From Ignavibacteria bacterium (GTDB taxonomy: Bacteria > Bacteroidota > Ignavibacteria > Tepidaquicellales > Tepidaquicellaceae), in contig JADJAH010000011.1 of assembly GCA_016704345.1 (NCBI GenBank), forward strand, positions 273,164-337,163: a stretch of DNA of 64,000 nt. Reading direction: 5' to 3'. The first letter of the stretch is position 1. Every line of letters begins with the position of its first letter. A program made the translations under genes and the position numbers. The notes below the pieces were generated by a model. That model was not told the DNA's origin. It was given only the letters and a program-made list of their open reading frames with translations, and did no database searches. Below, in pieces: positions 1 through 7,951 of the stretch.

Positions 1-1273
1 AATTGCCGGCCGGTGCATAATCAAATTTCATTTGTGCAGTCAGGGAAATCGAATCAATTATACTTCGTGATGAATCAACTGTTGCATAAGGAGGAGAAGT
101 ATTTTTTAACAAGACGGTCACGGAATCTCTTCTGTTTTGTCTATTTGCGGCAGAATTGTATAGCCCTTCTATAGCGACTGAAACATTGAATGTGGTTTTA
201 AGAACATGCAATCCGGTAACCATATCAGATGCAATGATCTTTCCTGAAGGAAACATGTAAACAGCCCAGCATCCTATATACTCCTCATTATTATGTGCCG
301 GATAAGTGTCATAATATGCCGTTTCAACCGGCACGGCGGGATTAGAGATATTGACTAGCCGGACTCCGGCCGTGTAATGAGCCACCAGAGCATGCTGTCC
401 ATAAGCTTCCACATTGTGAACTATCGATGTAGTTATGCCGGTCGGCTGCCAGGCTGACATAAATGTAATATTACCGATATCGTCAATGTCCCATATCTTC
501 AGCCGGTAAGGCGCGCTTCCTATCTCATCAGTTACAAGCAGATATTTCTTATCCGGAGTTAGAGCGGTGTTGTGAGGTCCTGCGTTCGGCAAGTTTGTGA
601 ACTGAGTAATTCTATACAAAGAGTTCTTATTTGTTGCATCAATTATGGAAACTTTACCACCATATATATCGGCAGAATAAATAGTATCATCTACAACTCT
701 GCAGTCATGAATATAATCCAAATTAAAGCCACCTCTTTTAACAGGATTCTCGGGATCATTCGTAAGATCCAGAACTACAGTGCCCTGCCCGAAGCTGCTG
801 TTACTCCCGTTGAGATAGAGATAAGGTCCTGATTGAGAAATGCTGTGAGAATAAGAATGATCTGCAGGTACATATTTTTGAACATATCTGACGGAATCCG
901 GAAGATACTGAAGATCAACTATTTGGACTCCGCTATTTCTTACTTCTGAAACAATGTAAGCGTAGTGAGAATATATCTTCATTTCTCTCCAAAGGTTGAA
1001 GTAGTTTCCCACGCTTGTTGAATTAACAAAATCAACTTCATGAATATTCTGCGGATCTGTGATATCTATAAACGCAGTTCCGTCGTAACATCCGAGAATT
1101 GCATACTCTCTTCCGTCGGGAGCCTTATATCCCCAAAGCGCCGAATAATTTTCCCCGTGCTGATCAAGATTTGCAAGTGAATACATGTTCTTGTTGCCAA
1201 GCTGAGCCGTTGCAAAATTTGCATGCAAAAGGAATGAAAATAAGTAGATACAGAGCCATAATGAATTTTTCAT
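1..1273 (-). CDS. Secreted choice-of-anchor-B family protein (partial, 3' end outside window)
   Basis: The reading frame opens at an ATG at 1273 and stays open on the minus strand to the window edge, giving about 424 residues without a stop. It starts with a signal peptide of about 23 residues ending in ATAQ. The body repeats short beta-propeller strands of the LVIVD type, visible in phrases such as AFIDITDPQN, GVQIVDLQYL, TVVLDLTNDPENP and VRLVNISNPAVP. That arrangement, with HDCRV and GPHNTAL segments, matches the choice-of-anchor-B family of exported proteins, whose C-terminus carries a lineage-specific sorting signal. Here that end, probably a T9SS tail, lies beyond position 1. No enzymatic motif is seen; a surface or periplasmic binding role is inferred. 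It is transcribed away from the cytochrome cluster. Confidence 0.75.
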   Translation of the reverse strand, partial: MKNSLWLCIYLFSFLLHANFATAQLGNKNMYSLANLDQHGENYSALWGYKAPDGREYAILGCYDGTAFIDITDPQNIHEVDFVNSTSVGNYFNLWREMKIYSHYAYIVSEVRNSGVQIVDLQYLPDSVRYVQKYVPADHSYSHSISQSGPYLYLNGSNSSFGQGTVVLDLTNDPENPVKRGGFNLDYIHDCRVVDDTIYSADIYGGKVSIIDATNKNSLYRITQFTNLPNAGPHNTALTPDKKYLLVTDEIGSAPYRLKIWDIDDIGNITFMSAWQPTGITTSIVHNVEAYGQHALVAHYTAGVRLVNISNPAVPVETAYYDTYPAHNNEEYIGCWAVYMFPSGKIIASDMVTGLHVLKTTFNVSVAIEGLYNSAANRQNRRDSVTVLLKNTSPPYATVDSSRSIIDSISLTAQMKFDYAPAGN

Positions 1274-1474
1274 GAGATGAATTTTAATTTAGATTTAGAA
1301 GAACAGAAGTTGATTATCCTAAATGAACAGGTATGGGGATTTTTTACCGAAGTAGTTTGGCGAAAGATTGTAAAAATAGTTCAAACTAGAAAGCGTAAAG
1401 TTGAAATCTATTGATAAAGAGTAGTTTAGGAGTGACTCTATATATAAATGAATTCAATTCGTGTCCATAACCTC

Positions 1475-1496
1475 CCCACTTTTTTCTCCAAGTGGG
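1475..1496. other. Small inverted repeat in the 373-bp divergent intergenic region
   Basis: CCCACTT at 1475-1481 and AAGTGGG at 1490-1496 form a perfect 7-bp stem with an 8-base loop. It lies about 110 bp upstream of the sigma-54 promoter. It could be an activator site or a weak hairpin. No other gene is visible in 1274-1646. Confidence 0.35.
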
Positions 1497-1523
1497 AAAA
1501 TGTTCACAAATTCAACAATAGAT

Positions 1524-1538
1524 GTAGAATATTTCTAC
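1524..1538. promoter_or_regulatory. 15-bp palindrome, candidate activator site
   Basis: GTAGAA-TAT-TTCTAC is a perfect inverted repeat centred at 1531, about 80 bp upstream of the sigma-54 -24 element. Enhancer-binding proteins that activate sigma-54 promoters usually bind palindromes at about this distance. The palindrome and spacing are seen; the function is inferred, and no enhancer-binding protein gene is in the window. Confidence 0.35.
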
Positions 1539-1606
1539 AAAGTCGTGGGAATACCTCCGCCAGGTTTGAGAAAAGTGCTAAAAAGTGATAAAAATAACGC
1601 ATTGTG

Positions 1607-1622
1607 TGGCACGCAATTTGCA
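1607..1622 (+). promoter_or_regulatory. Sigma-54 (RpoN) promoter for the multihaem cytochrome genes
   Basis: TGGCACG (-24 element, 1607-1613), four spacer bases CAAT, then TTGCA (-12 element, 1618-1622) match the RpoN consensus TGGCACG-N4-TTGCW at every defined base. It faces right, 24 bp ahead of the ATG at 1647, so the transcript would start near 1634. It implies that the cytochrome genes need an ATP-dependent enhancer-binding activator. Confidence 0.7.
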
Positions 1623-1646
1623 CTTACAATGTAAGCATCAACGAAT

Positions 1647-2000
1647 ATGCATTCTACCAGAATACACATAATTTGCAGAAAGCCGGAAATTGCGGGTTTA
1701 ATAACGAAGGCGTTAGAAAAGTCGGGTTATTCAATGAGCAGTACATTTGGAGATGATATAAATCCGGAGATGATCAGTATGATTGCAGATAAAGTTGAGT
1801 GTTTGATATTTGATAAGGATATTGATGACAAATTGAAAAAGGCTGCAAAGGAGAAATTTGTTGACGCAAAAGTAATTTGTCTGCCGTCACTTGAATCGCC
1901 AAACAGCATGCTGAGTGATGTAGAATATATGTCGGAGCCGTTCAGGTTAAGTGAGCTGACGGAATTTGTAAATAACTTGTTTCATCACAGAACAAAGTGA
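1647..2000 (+). CDS. Degenerate receiver-like (pseudo-receiver) protein
   Basis: A 117-residue protein with the size and strand pattern of a single response-regulator receiver domain. A possible phospho-acceptor is D56 in LIFDKDID, and the C-terminal MSEPF segment (95-99) aligns with the usual KPF turn. The acidic pair that should follow beta-1 is replaced by ICRKPE, and the invariant lysine is Glu97. Classic phosphorylation chemistry is therefore unlikely. It is the first gene after the sigma-54 promoter. Its TGA overlaps the GTG start of the next cytochrome gene by 4 bp, which suggests translational coupling. The fold call is from pattern only; a stand-alone protein that senses or docks to the cytochrome apparatus is inference. 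Confidence 0.55.
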   Translation: MHSTRIHIICRKPEIAGLITKALEKSGYSMSSTFGDDINPEMISMIADKVECLIFDKDIDDKLKKAAKEKFVDAKVICLPSLESPNSMLSDVEYMSEPFRLSELTEFVNNLFHHRTK

Positions 2001-3901
2001 ATAAGATAATAAGAAACATATTCGTAGCATTAACGGGATTGTTCATAGCATTCCTTTTTATTGCCGTCTCGGAAAACACTACAATGAGTTTTGTAGATTC
2101 GGATGAAGATTGTTATGCATGTCATGAAGATAAAGATCTTACAGCCGACGTAAACGGCAAGAAGGTTTCTATGTTTATTGACAAGAATAAGGTAAATGCG
2201 TCGGCTCATGCCGGTGTTGAATGCAGAGATTGTCATCAAAATTACAACCCTGATGAAGTTCCACACACAAAGACCAAGACGAATGTTAATTGTCAGTCAT
2301 GTCACGATGATCTCAAAGGTATTACGGAAAGTGTTCACGGCAAAGTTGAATGTTCAAGCTGTCACAAGCCGCATGAGATAAAGACCGTGAAGCAGATGAA
2401 AGAAGCAGGAAGCGGGGAATGTCTTGATTGCCACAAGACAAAAGGCGTCAGACAATTTGTCAACAGTATACATGATAAGAAAGGTCTTGAATGTGAAAGT
2501 TGTCATAAAGGCGGTCATGGTGTTGCAAATCTGACGAATAAGGATGTTCCTTCTCTTTGCGGGAAGTGTCACAGTCAAAACAAAATGGCTCTTGCCAACA
2601 GTGTTCATAATACAACTTTAAGCCAAAGTAACACAAAGGGCCCAACATGTTCTGATTGCCACGGAGTGCACGGAATACTTACAAGCAAAATATCCATAGA
2701 ATCAGAGGGCTGTTTGAATTGCCACCTTGACGAGAAGAAATTTCCGGGTGAGGAAAAAGGATCTGCAAAGTTTGTTGCACAATACAGGACCAGTGTTCAT
2801 GCTTCGATAACAAAGAATGATGTTGAAGCTGCAGGATGTGTTGATTGCCACGGCGATCACATGGTACAGAACGCAGACAATCCTCAGGCAGCCACTATTA
2901 GGGCAAGACAAATGGAAACTTGCGGCAAGTGTCACAGTGATGTTGTTTCCGAGTTTAAAATATCCAAACACGGACAAGAACTGGCAAACGGAAACAAGGA
3001 TGCGCCGACATGCAGTGATTGTCACGGTGAACACGACATTAAGACAACATTCAGCAATGATGAATTTTCAAAGATCAACCTTGTTGACAAGTGTCTTTCA
3101 TGTCATAAAGATGGCAAGATAAAGCACAAGAATTATAATGGTGAAGAAGAATTGATTTCGGGTTACAAGGAAAGTCAGCATTACAAGGCATTGCAGAAAG
3201 GTAACCTTGATGCACCGACTTGCTCGAATTGTCACGGTGCACACGAAATGAAAAGCGCATCTGAAGTTGACTCGAAGATAAGCAAAAGAAATCTTGAAAA
3301 GACCTGCGGAGAGTCCGGTTGCCATTCTGATCAGCTTAAAGAGTATATAGGAAGCGTTCATGAAGTGGCAATAACAAGAGACGGTAACAAAGATTCGCCT
3401 ACTTGTAACGATTGTCACGGTAATCACGTTATATCAAAGAAAGTGATTGATGATAAGCTTGAACAGTCTAAGGCAGTCATAAAGCTTTGTTCCAACTGCC
3501 ATGCATCAACCGAGATTGTAGATAGAAATGACCTTCCTACAAAAGTTGCGGAATCATATAAGGAAAGTTTCCACGGTCTTGCCACAAGAAGCGGATTACA
3601 GGAAGCAGCAAACTGCGAAAGCTGTCACGGAAATCATAATATAAGGCCGTCCACCGATTCCACGTCAACCATATTCAAGACTAATCTTCCTCAGACTTGC
3701 GGCAATTGTCATCCCGGAGCTACTGAAGCATTTTTCACAACAAAGATACACATTGAAGATGCAAGAAAAGATTCTCCGATAGTATATATTGTAACTGTCT
3801 TTTACATGGCTATGATAATCGGATTAATAGGATTCATGGTGCTACATAATATTCTTGATTACAGAAGAAAAACACAACTGAAGAAAGCAGATGGAAGCTG
3901 A
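1997..3901 (+). CDS. Membrane-anchored 19-haem cytochrome c
   Basis: A 634-residue protein with an N-terminal hydrophobic segment (residues 8-24), a long periplasmic domain, and a C-terminal transmembrane helix (about 595-620) followed by a basic tail. I count 18 CXXCH motifs plus one CX4CH (CGESGCH), so up to 19 c-type haems. Many take the repeated form PTCxDCHGxH, so the protein looks built from duplicated haem units. The start is GTG at 1997, overlapping the receiver-like gene by 4 bp. The stop overlaps the start of the cytochrome b gene by 11 bp. With that b subunit it probably forms an inner-membrane quinol-cytochrome c module. I cannot assign it to a named family. Confidence 0.85.
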   Translation: MNKIIRNIFVALTGLFIAFLFIAVSENTTMSFVDSDEDCYACHEDKDLTADVNGKKVSMFIDKNKVNASAHAGVECRDCHQNYNPDEVPHTKTKTNVNCQSCHDDLKGITESVHGKVECSSCHKPHEIKTVKQMKEAGSGECLDCHKTKGVRQFVNSIHDKKGLECESCHKGGHGVANLTNKDVPSLCGKCHSQNKMALANSVHNTTLSQSNTKGPTCSDCHGVHGILTSKISIESEGCLNCHLDEKKFPGEEKGSAKFVAQYRTSVHASITKNDVEAAGCVDCHGDHMVQNADNPQAATIRARQMETCGKCHSDVVSEFKISKHGQELANGNKDAPTCSDCHGEHDIKTTFSNDEFSKINLVDKCLSCHKDGKIKHKNYNGEEELISGYKESQHYKALQKGNLDAPTCSNCHGAHEMKSASEVDSKISKRNLEKTCGESGCHSDQLKEYIGSVHEVAITRDGNKDSPTCNDCHGNHVISKKVIDDKLEQSKAVIKLCSNCHASTEIVDRNDLPTKVAESYKESFHGLATRSGLQEAANCESCHGNHNIRPSTDSTSTIFKTNLPQTCGNCHPGATEAFFTTKIHIEDARKDSPIVYIVTVFYMAMIIGLIGFMVLHNILDYRRKTQLKKADGS

Positions 3902-4607
3902 AGAGAAATATTTACGGATGACTAAGAGTGAGCGCATTCAGCACTTTCTGTTGCTGAGTAGTTTTATGGTGCTCATAGTTACAGGTTTTGCATTGAAATT
4001 TCCGGAAGCATGGTGGGTAAAAATGATCTCTGCCGTAATTGGCGAATATGCATTTGAAGCACGGGGTATTGTGCACAGAGTTGCTTCTGTAGTTATGATT
4101 GTTGCCTCGATTTACCATCTTTATTACATCTCAATGACACAAAGGGGACGCCAGCTTGTTAAAGACTTCTTTCCCTCGTTGAGAGATATTACTGAGTTTA
4201 AAGATTCTATGCTGTATCTGGTTGGAAGAAAATCAGACAGGCCGCTTTATGGAAGATTCAGCTATATAGAAAAGATGGAGTATTGGGCAGTTGTCTGGGG
4301 CACGGTGATCATGGGTGCAACCGGATTCATACTTTGGTTCAAGGACTTTTTCTTTAGGATAGTCGGCAACGTTGGTATGGACATTGCTACAGCGATACAT
4401 TACTATGAAGCAATTCTCGCATCGCTGGCAATACTTGTCTGGCATTTGTACTTTGTGTTCGTTAATCCTGATGTGAGACCAATGAACAAAGCATGGCTGA
4501 GCGGATATCTTACAAAAGAAGAAATGGAAAAGGAACATCCGCTTGAACTGCAAAAGATTGAAGAGGAATCTGTAGCAGAAGAGAAAAAAATGAAATCCGA
4601 ACTATAA
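3891..4607 (+). CDS. Four-helix cytochrome b subunit (FdhI / Ni-Fe hydrogenase b type)
   Basis: A 238-residue integral membrane protein with four hydrophobic helices. Histidines lie in or near them (QHFLLL, IVHRVAS, IYHLYYI, AIHYYE, VWHLYFV), as in the di-haem cytochrome b subunits of formate dehydrogenases and hydrogenases. The N-terminus starts near the first helix and the C-terminus is a charged cytoplasmic tail. Its ATG lies inside the end of the preceding 19-haem cytochrome gene, and the 18-haem gene follows 9 bp later, so the three are very likely co-translated. The inferred role is quinol oxidation, or quinone reduction, with electron transfer to the periplasmic multihaem subunit. Confidence 0.8.
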   Translation: MEAEEKYLRMTKSERIQHFLLLSSFMVLIVTGFALKFPEAWWVKMISAVIGEYAFEARGIVHRVASVVMIVASIYHLYYISMTQRGRQLVKDFFPSLRDITEFKDSMLYLVGRKSDRPLYGRFSYIEKMEYWAVVWGTVIMGATGFILWFKDFFFRIVGNVGMDIATAIHYYEAILASLAILVWHLYFVFVNPDVRPMNKAWLSGYLTKEEMEKEHPLELQKIEEESVAEEKKMKSEL

Positions 4608-4616
4608 GATAATATC

Positions 4617-6653
4617 ATGGCAAAGCCAGAAGAGACACCTGTAAGTGAGAAGAGATTTTTCAAGACTGTAAGAGGATGGAGGAGATTCCTTCTTTTCTCC
4701 GGCATATATCTGGGACTATTTCTGGTACTCCTGGCAGGAGCAGCCGAATATACTTCGCGACCGTCATTTTGTCCGACATGCCATTACATGGAAACTTTTT
4801 ACAACAGTTGGAAAACCTCCGCTCATAATAAAGTTGACTGTGTAGAATGCCATTTTGAACCCGGACTTTCCGGAACAATAAAAGGAAAAGCAAACGGACT
4901 TGTACAGATCGTCAACTATGTTACTATGTCTTACAAAAAACGTAAACCATGGGCAGAAATTCCGGATAATACTTGCAATCGTTCAGGCTGTCATGAGACA
5001 CAGCAGTTCAAAGATTCTGTTTATGATTTTGAAGGAGTGGCTTTCAGTCATAAGAATCACCTTGAGGATTTCCGCAGAGGCAAAAAGCTTAAATGTATTA
5101 GCTGTCACTCGCAGATAGTTCAGGGAACGCACATGGAAGTAACAGGTTCAACTTGTTTCAATTGCCATTTTAAGAAGTCTGATGATCCGGAACATAAATA
5201 CGATAAGCTTTCAGAATGCAACACATGTCACGGCTTTGATAACAAACCTAAAGAAGTTCTTGCAGCTCTCAGATACAATCATGTAAATGTTGTTGAAAAG
5301 AAATACTCGTGTGAAGGTTGTCATTCAGCTGTAGTGCAGGGCAAGGGTGAAGTAGGTAAAGAAAGATGTTTCCAATGTCACTTTGAAACAGAACGACTTG
5401 AGAAGTATGACGATGTTGAATTCATGCACACAACGCATATTGCAAAACACACATTGAAGTGTTTCGAATGTCATACTCCGATCAACCACAAGATTCAACC
5501 GATGGATCCTAATGCTGATCCTGATTGTGCGAGTTGCCATTCAAACGCACACAATGCACAGGTTAGTTTGTTTTCCGGTGAGAACGGATTCAATGTTGAG
5601 AAGTCACCGAGCGCAATGTTCTCAAACGGAATGAACTGCAAGGGATGTCATATATTCCATGAAATAGATAAGAATGATCTTGGCACATCAAAGTCGGGCG
5701 GAAGTGCTTGTGAAAGCTGCCACGGTGAAGGTTACGACAGGATTGTAAAGGAATGGGAACAGACTGCGATAGAAAGACTTAAGATAATCAAATCGATTTA
5801 TAATGTTTCCGAACAAAACATTAAAGGATCTTCGAGTCAGAAGAAAGCCGATGCCGAAAAAATGCTTGGTGAGGCTCAACATAACATAAGACTTGTTGAA
5901 GTAGGAAAAGCTGTACACAATGCACAATTTGCCGACAAGCTCCTGGTTGGTGCATATTCGTTGATGAAGGAAGCTTTGACAGTTGTCGGTTCATCCGCCA
6001 GCCTTCCGAGTTTTGTTTCAAATTCAGAGGTCATTCCAAATGAGTGTTACAGATGCCACTCTGGAATTCAGGAAGTAAACGTCAAGAAGTTTGACATGAC
6101 ATTCTCACACAACATGCACATTCTTAATCAGAAGATTGCATGCGACAGATGTCACTCAAACGCAAACAAGCACGGAGAAACAACTATTACCAAAGACGGA
6201 TGCAACAATTGCCATCACAGCAAGGCAAAGGACAGTGACGAAGCATGCAATAAATGCCACCCGTTCCAGAACCAGGTTTACAGCGGAGCAGCATTTGGAA
6301 AGAACACGCCTGATATCATGAAAGAAGGCGGATCGAAATGTATTGACTGCCATGTTGAAGGCGGAAAGGTAGTTAAACCCGACAACAAAGTTTGTCTAAA
6401 GTGTCACGACAGCGGTTACGACGAAATGATGAATGAGTGGAAAGCTGATGTAAAGAAGCTGACGGCAGAAGTTAACGAACTCATAAGCAGCATTGACAGG
6501 AACACGCTTGATGATCAGCAAAGATCCGACCTTGATGAAGTGAAGAAGAATGTATCGAAGATAAGTTCTTATCCAAGTATCTATGTGCATAACAATGAAA
6601 TGATCAACACTATTCTTTCTGATGGGAAGAAGAAGCTAAAGGGAATGAAATAG
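4617..6653 (+). CDS. NapC/NirT-type anchored 18-haem cytochrome c
   Basis: A 678-residue protein. After a cytoplasmic stretch, one transmembrane helix (about residues 24-43) is followed by a NapC/NirT-like haem region starting at Cys52 (CPTCHYMETF). There are 17 CXXCH motifs and one CX4CH (CNRSGCH). Two haem sites of similar context (CESCHGEGYDRIVKEWE and CLKCHDSGYDEMMNEWK) each lead into a cysteine-free helical segment ending in a VHN motif. That looks like an internal duplication and resembles the helical C-termini of NrfA/HAO-type cytochromes. It is probably a quinol-linked or electron-relay cytochrome of the inner membrane facing the periplasm. It forms a unit with the two genes upstream. 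Confidence 0.85.
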   Translation: MAKPEETPVSEKRFFKTVRGWRRFLLFSGIYLGLFLVLLAGAAEYTSRPSFCPTCHYMETFYNSWKTSAHNKVDCVECHFEPGLSGTIKGKANGLVQIVNYVTMSYKKRKPWAEIPDNTCNRSGCHETQQFKDSVYDFEGVAFSHKNHLEDFRRGKKLKCISCHSQIVQGTHMEVTGSTCFNCHFKKSDDPEHKYDKLSECNTCHGFDNKPKEVLAALRYNHVNVVEKKYSCEGCHSAVVQGKGEVGKERCFQCHFETERLEKYDDVEFMHTTHIAKHTLKCFECHTPINHKIQPMDPNADPDCASCHSNAHNAQVSLFSGENGFNVEKSPSAMFSNGMNCKGCHIFHEIDKNDLGTSKSGGSACESCHGEGYDRIVKEWEQTAIERLKIIKSIYNVSEQNIKGSSSQKKADAEKMLGEAQHNIRLVEVGKAVHNAQFADKLLVGAYSLMKEALTVVGSSASLPSFVSNSEVIPNECYRCHSGIQEVNVKKFDMTFSHNMHILNQKIACDRCHSNANKHGETTITKDGCNNCHHSKAKDSDEACNKCHPFQNQVYSGAAFGKNTPDIMKEGGSKCIDCHVEGGKVVKPDNKVCLKCHDSGYDEMMNEWKADVKKLTAEVNELISSIDRNTLDDQQRSDLDEVKKNVSKISSYPSIYVHNNEMINTILSDGKKKLKGMK

Positions 6654-6736
6654 AAAGGACTTTCAATTCACAATAATGTAATTAACTTTAAAGTAACAGT
6701 TAGACGGAAAAACAAAAAACACTAAGGAGACTTAAA

Positions 6737-7310
6737 ATGAAAAAGATTTATTTTGTGATCTTCGCATTGATTGCCGGCACATTTGTATTCTACATGTTTT
6801 CATCAAGCGCACAGAGTTCAGGTGCGGGAGATTTCAAATATGTGGGAGTAGATAAGTGTACGGGTGCATGTCACAAAGGAGAGTCAAAAGGTAATCAGCT
6901 TGAGATATGGCAGGCGTCAAAGCACGCTCAGGCATACAAATCACTTCAGACTCCTGAAGCTGATAAGATTGCTCAGGATAAAGGTTTTACAACTGCTGCA
7001 GCCGAAACTCCGGAATGTCTGAAATGTCACGTTCTCGGCAAAGACATCAATGCCTTCAGAGCTTGAAGATACATTCGACAAGACACAAGGTGTGCAGTGC
7101 GAAACTTGTCACGGTCCGGGATCGGAATACAAGAAACTCTCGATCATGAAGGATAAGGCAAAGGCACAGGAAAACGGAATGATCGTACATTCGGAAGGGG
7201 AAGCATTCTGTACAGGATGTCACAATTCCGAAAGCCCGACATTCAAAGGATTTAATTATGCTGAATACTGGGAGAAGATAAAACATCCAAAACCAGCAGG
7301 AAGCGAATAA
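6737..7310 (+). pseudogene. Cytochrome c554-like tetrahaem protein, frameshifted
   Basis: Two overlapping frames (6737-7066 and 7050-7310) together make one 190-residue protein that aligns end to end with the intact neighbour at 7382. The first frame reads LGKDIN and then breaks. The second resumes SELEDTFDKTQGVQC, exactly matching the paralogue's SEFLGSFDLSQGVQC register once one base is removed near 7054-7057 (CCTT). Haem motifs are CTGACH (CX3CH), CLKCH, CETCH and CTGCH. A signal anchor occupies residues 4-25, and a good ribosome site (AAGGAG) precedes the ATG. A consensus error is as likely as a real mutation. The inferred role is a soluble or anchored periplasmic electron carrier. Confidence 0.8.
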
Positions 7311-7321
7311 GATACATAACG

Positions 7322-7355
7322 GAGCCGGTGAATAATTTGCCGGCTCTTTTTTTTT
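7322..7355 (+). terminator. Rho-independent terminator
   Basis: A GAGCCGG / CCGGCTC stem with an 11-base loop is followed by a run of nine T. It sits after the frameshifted tetrahaem gene and splits the cytochrome run into two transcription segments, or attenuates it. Confidence 0.8.
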
Positions 7356-7381
7356 AAGGATCAAATTCAGGCCGGTATGAA

Positions 7382-7942
7382 ATGGAAAAAATATCGTTAA
7401 AAGTTATTCCGGCTTTATTACTTATTTCGGGCCTGATATTAATTTGGCCCGAAGGAAATAGTTCACAGTCGAAATTCAAATATGTCGGCGCTAATACTTG
7501 TGTCGGTGTCTGTCACAGATCTGAAGATCAGGGAAATCAATTTGCGATCTGGAATGAGTCAAAACATGCGCGTGCTTTTCAAACGCTCCAAACCCCAAGG
7601 GCTGACAGCATTGCTATTGCAAAGGGTTATACAACACCTGCTGCAGAGACTCAGAATTGTATAAAGTGTCACACTCTCGGAGTGGATATTGACGAGAGTG
7701 AGTTTCTAGGTTCATTCGATCTTTCGCAGGGTGTACAATGCGAAAGTTGTCACGGCCCGGGATCAGAGTATAAGAAACTTGAAGTAATGAAAGATCCCGA
7801 GCAATCAATGGCAAAGGGCCTGATTGTGCATAAGGAAAAAGAAGAGTTTTGTAACAACTGTCACAATCCTGAAAGCCCGACTTTTTTTGAATTTGATTAT
7901 GATCCGATGTGGGAAATGATTGCTCATCCAAAACCTAAATAG
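7382..7942 (+). CDS. Cytochrome c554-like tetrahaem protein
   Basis: A 186-residue intact paralogue of the preceding frameshifted gene. An N-terminal hydrophobic segment (about 6-22) acts as signal or anchor. Haem motifs are CVGVCH (a CX3CH spacing), CIKCH, CESCH and CNNCH. The phrases NTCVGVCH, ESKHARAF and CESCHGPGSEY are typical of the cytochrome c554 / multihaem family in which the first haem binds near a KYVG segment. It is probably a periplasmic shuttle between the inner-membrane cytochromes and the outer-membrane components encoded directly downstream. Confidence 0.85.
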   Translation: MEKISLKVIPALLLISGLILIWPEGNSSQSKFKYVGANTCVGVCHRSEDQGNQFAIWNESKHARAFQTLQTPRADSIAIAKGYTTPAAETQNCIKCHTLGVDIDESEFLGSFDLSQGVQCESCHGPGSEYKKLEVMKDPEQSMAKGLIVHKEKEEFCNNCHNPESPTFFEFDYDPMWEMIAHPKPK

Positions 7943-7951
7943 CAGACGAAT

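Noticed and set aside
2030..3427. Several 60-110 codon frames opposite or within the 19-haem gene
   Set aside because: They are shadows of CXXCH-rich codons in other frames, with no signal, start context or domain.
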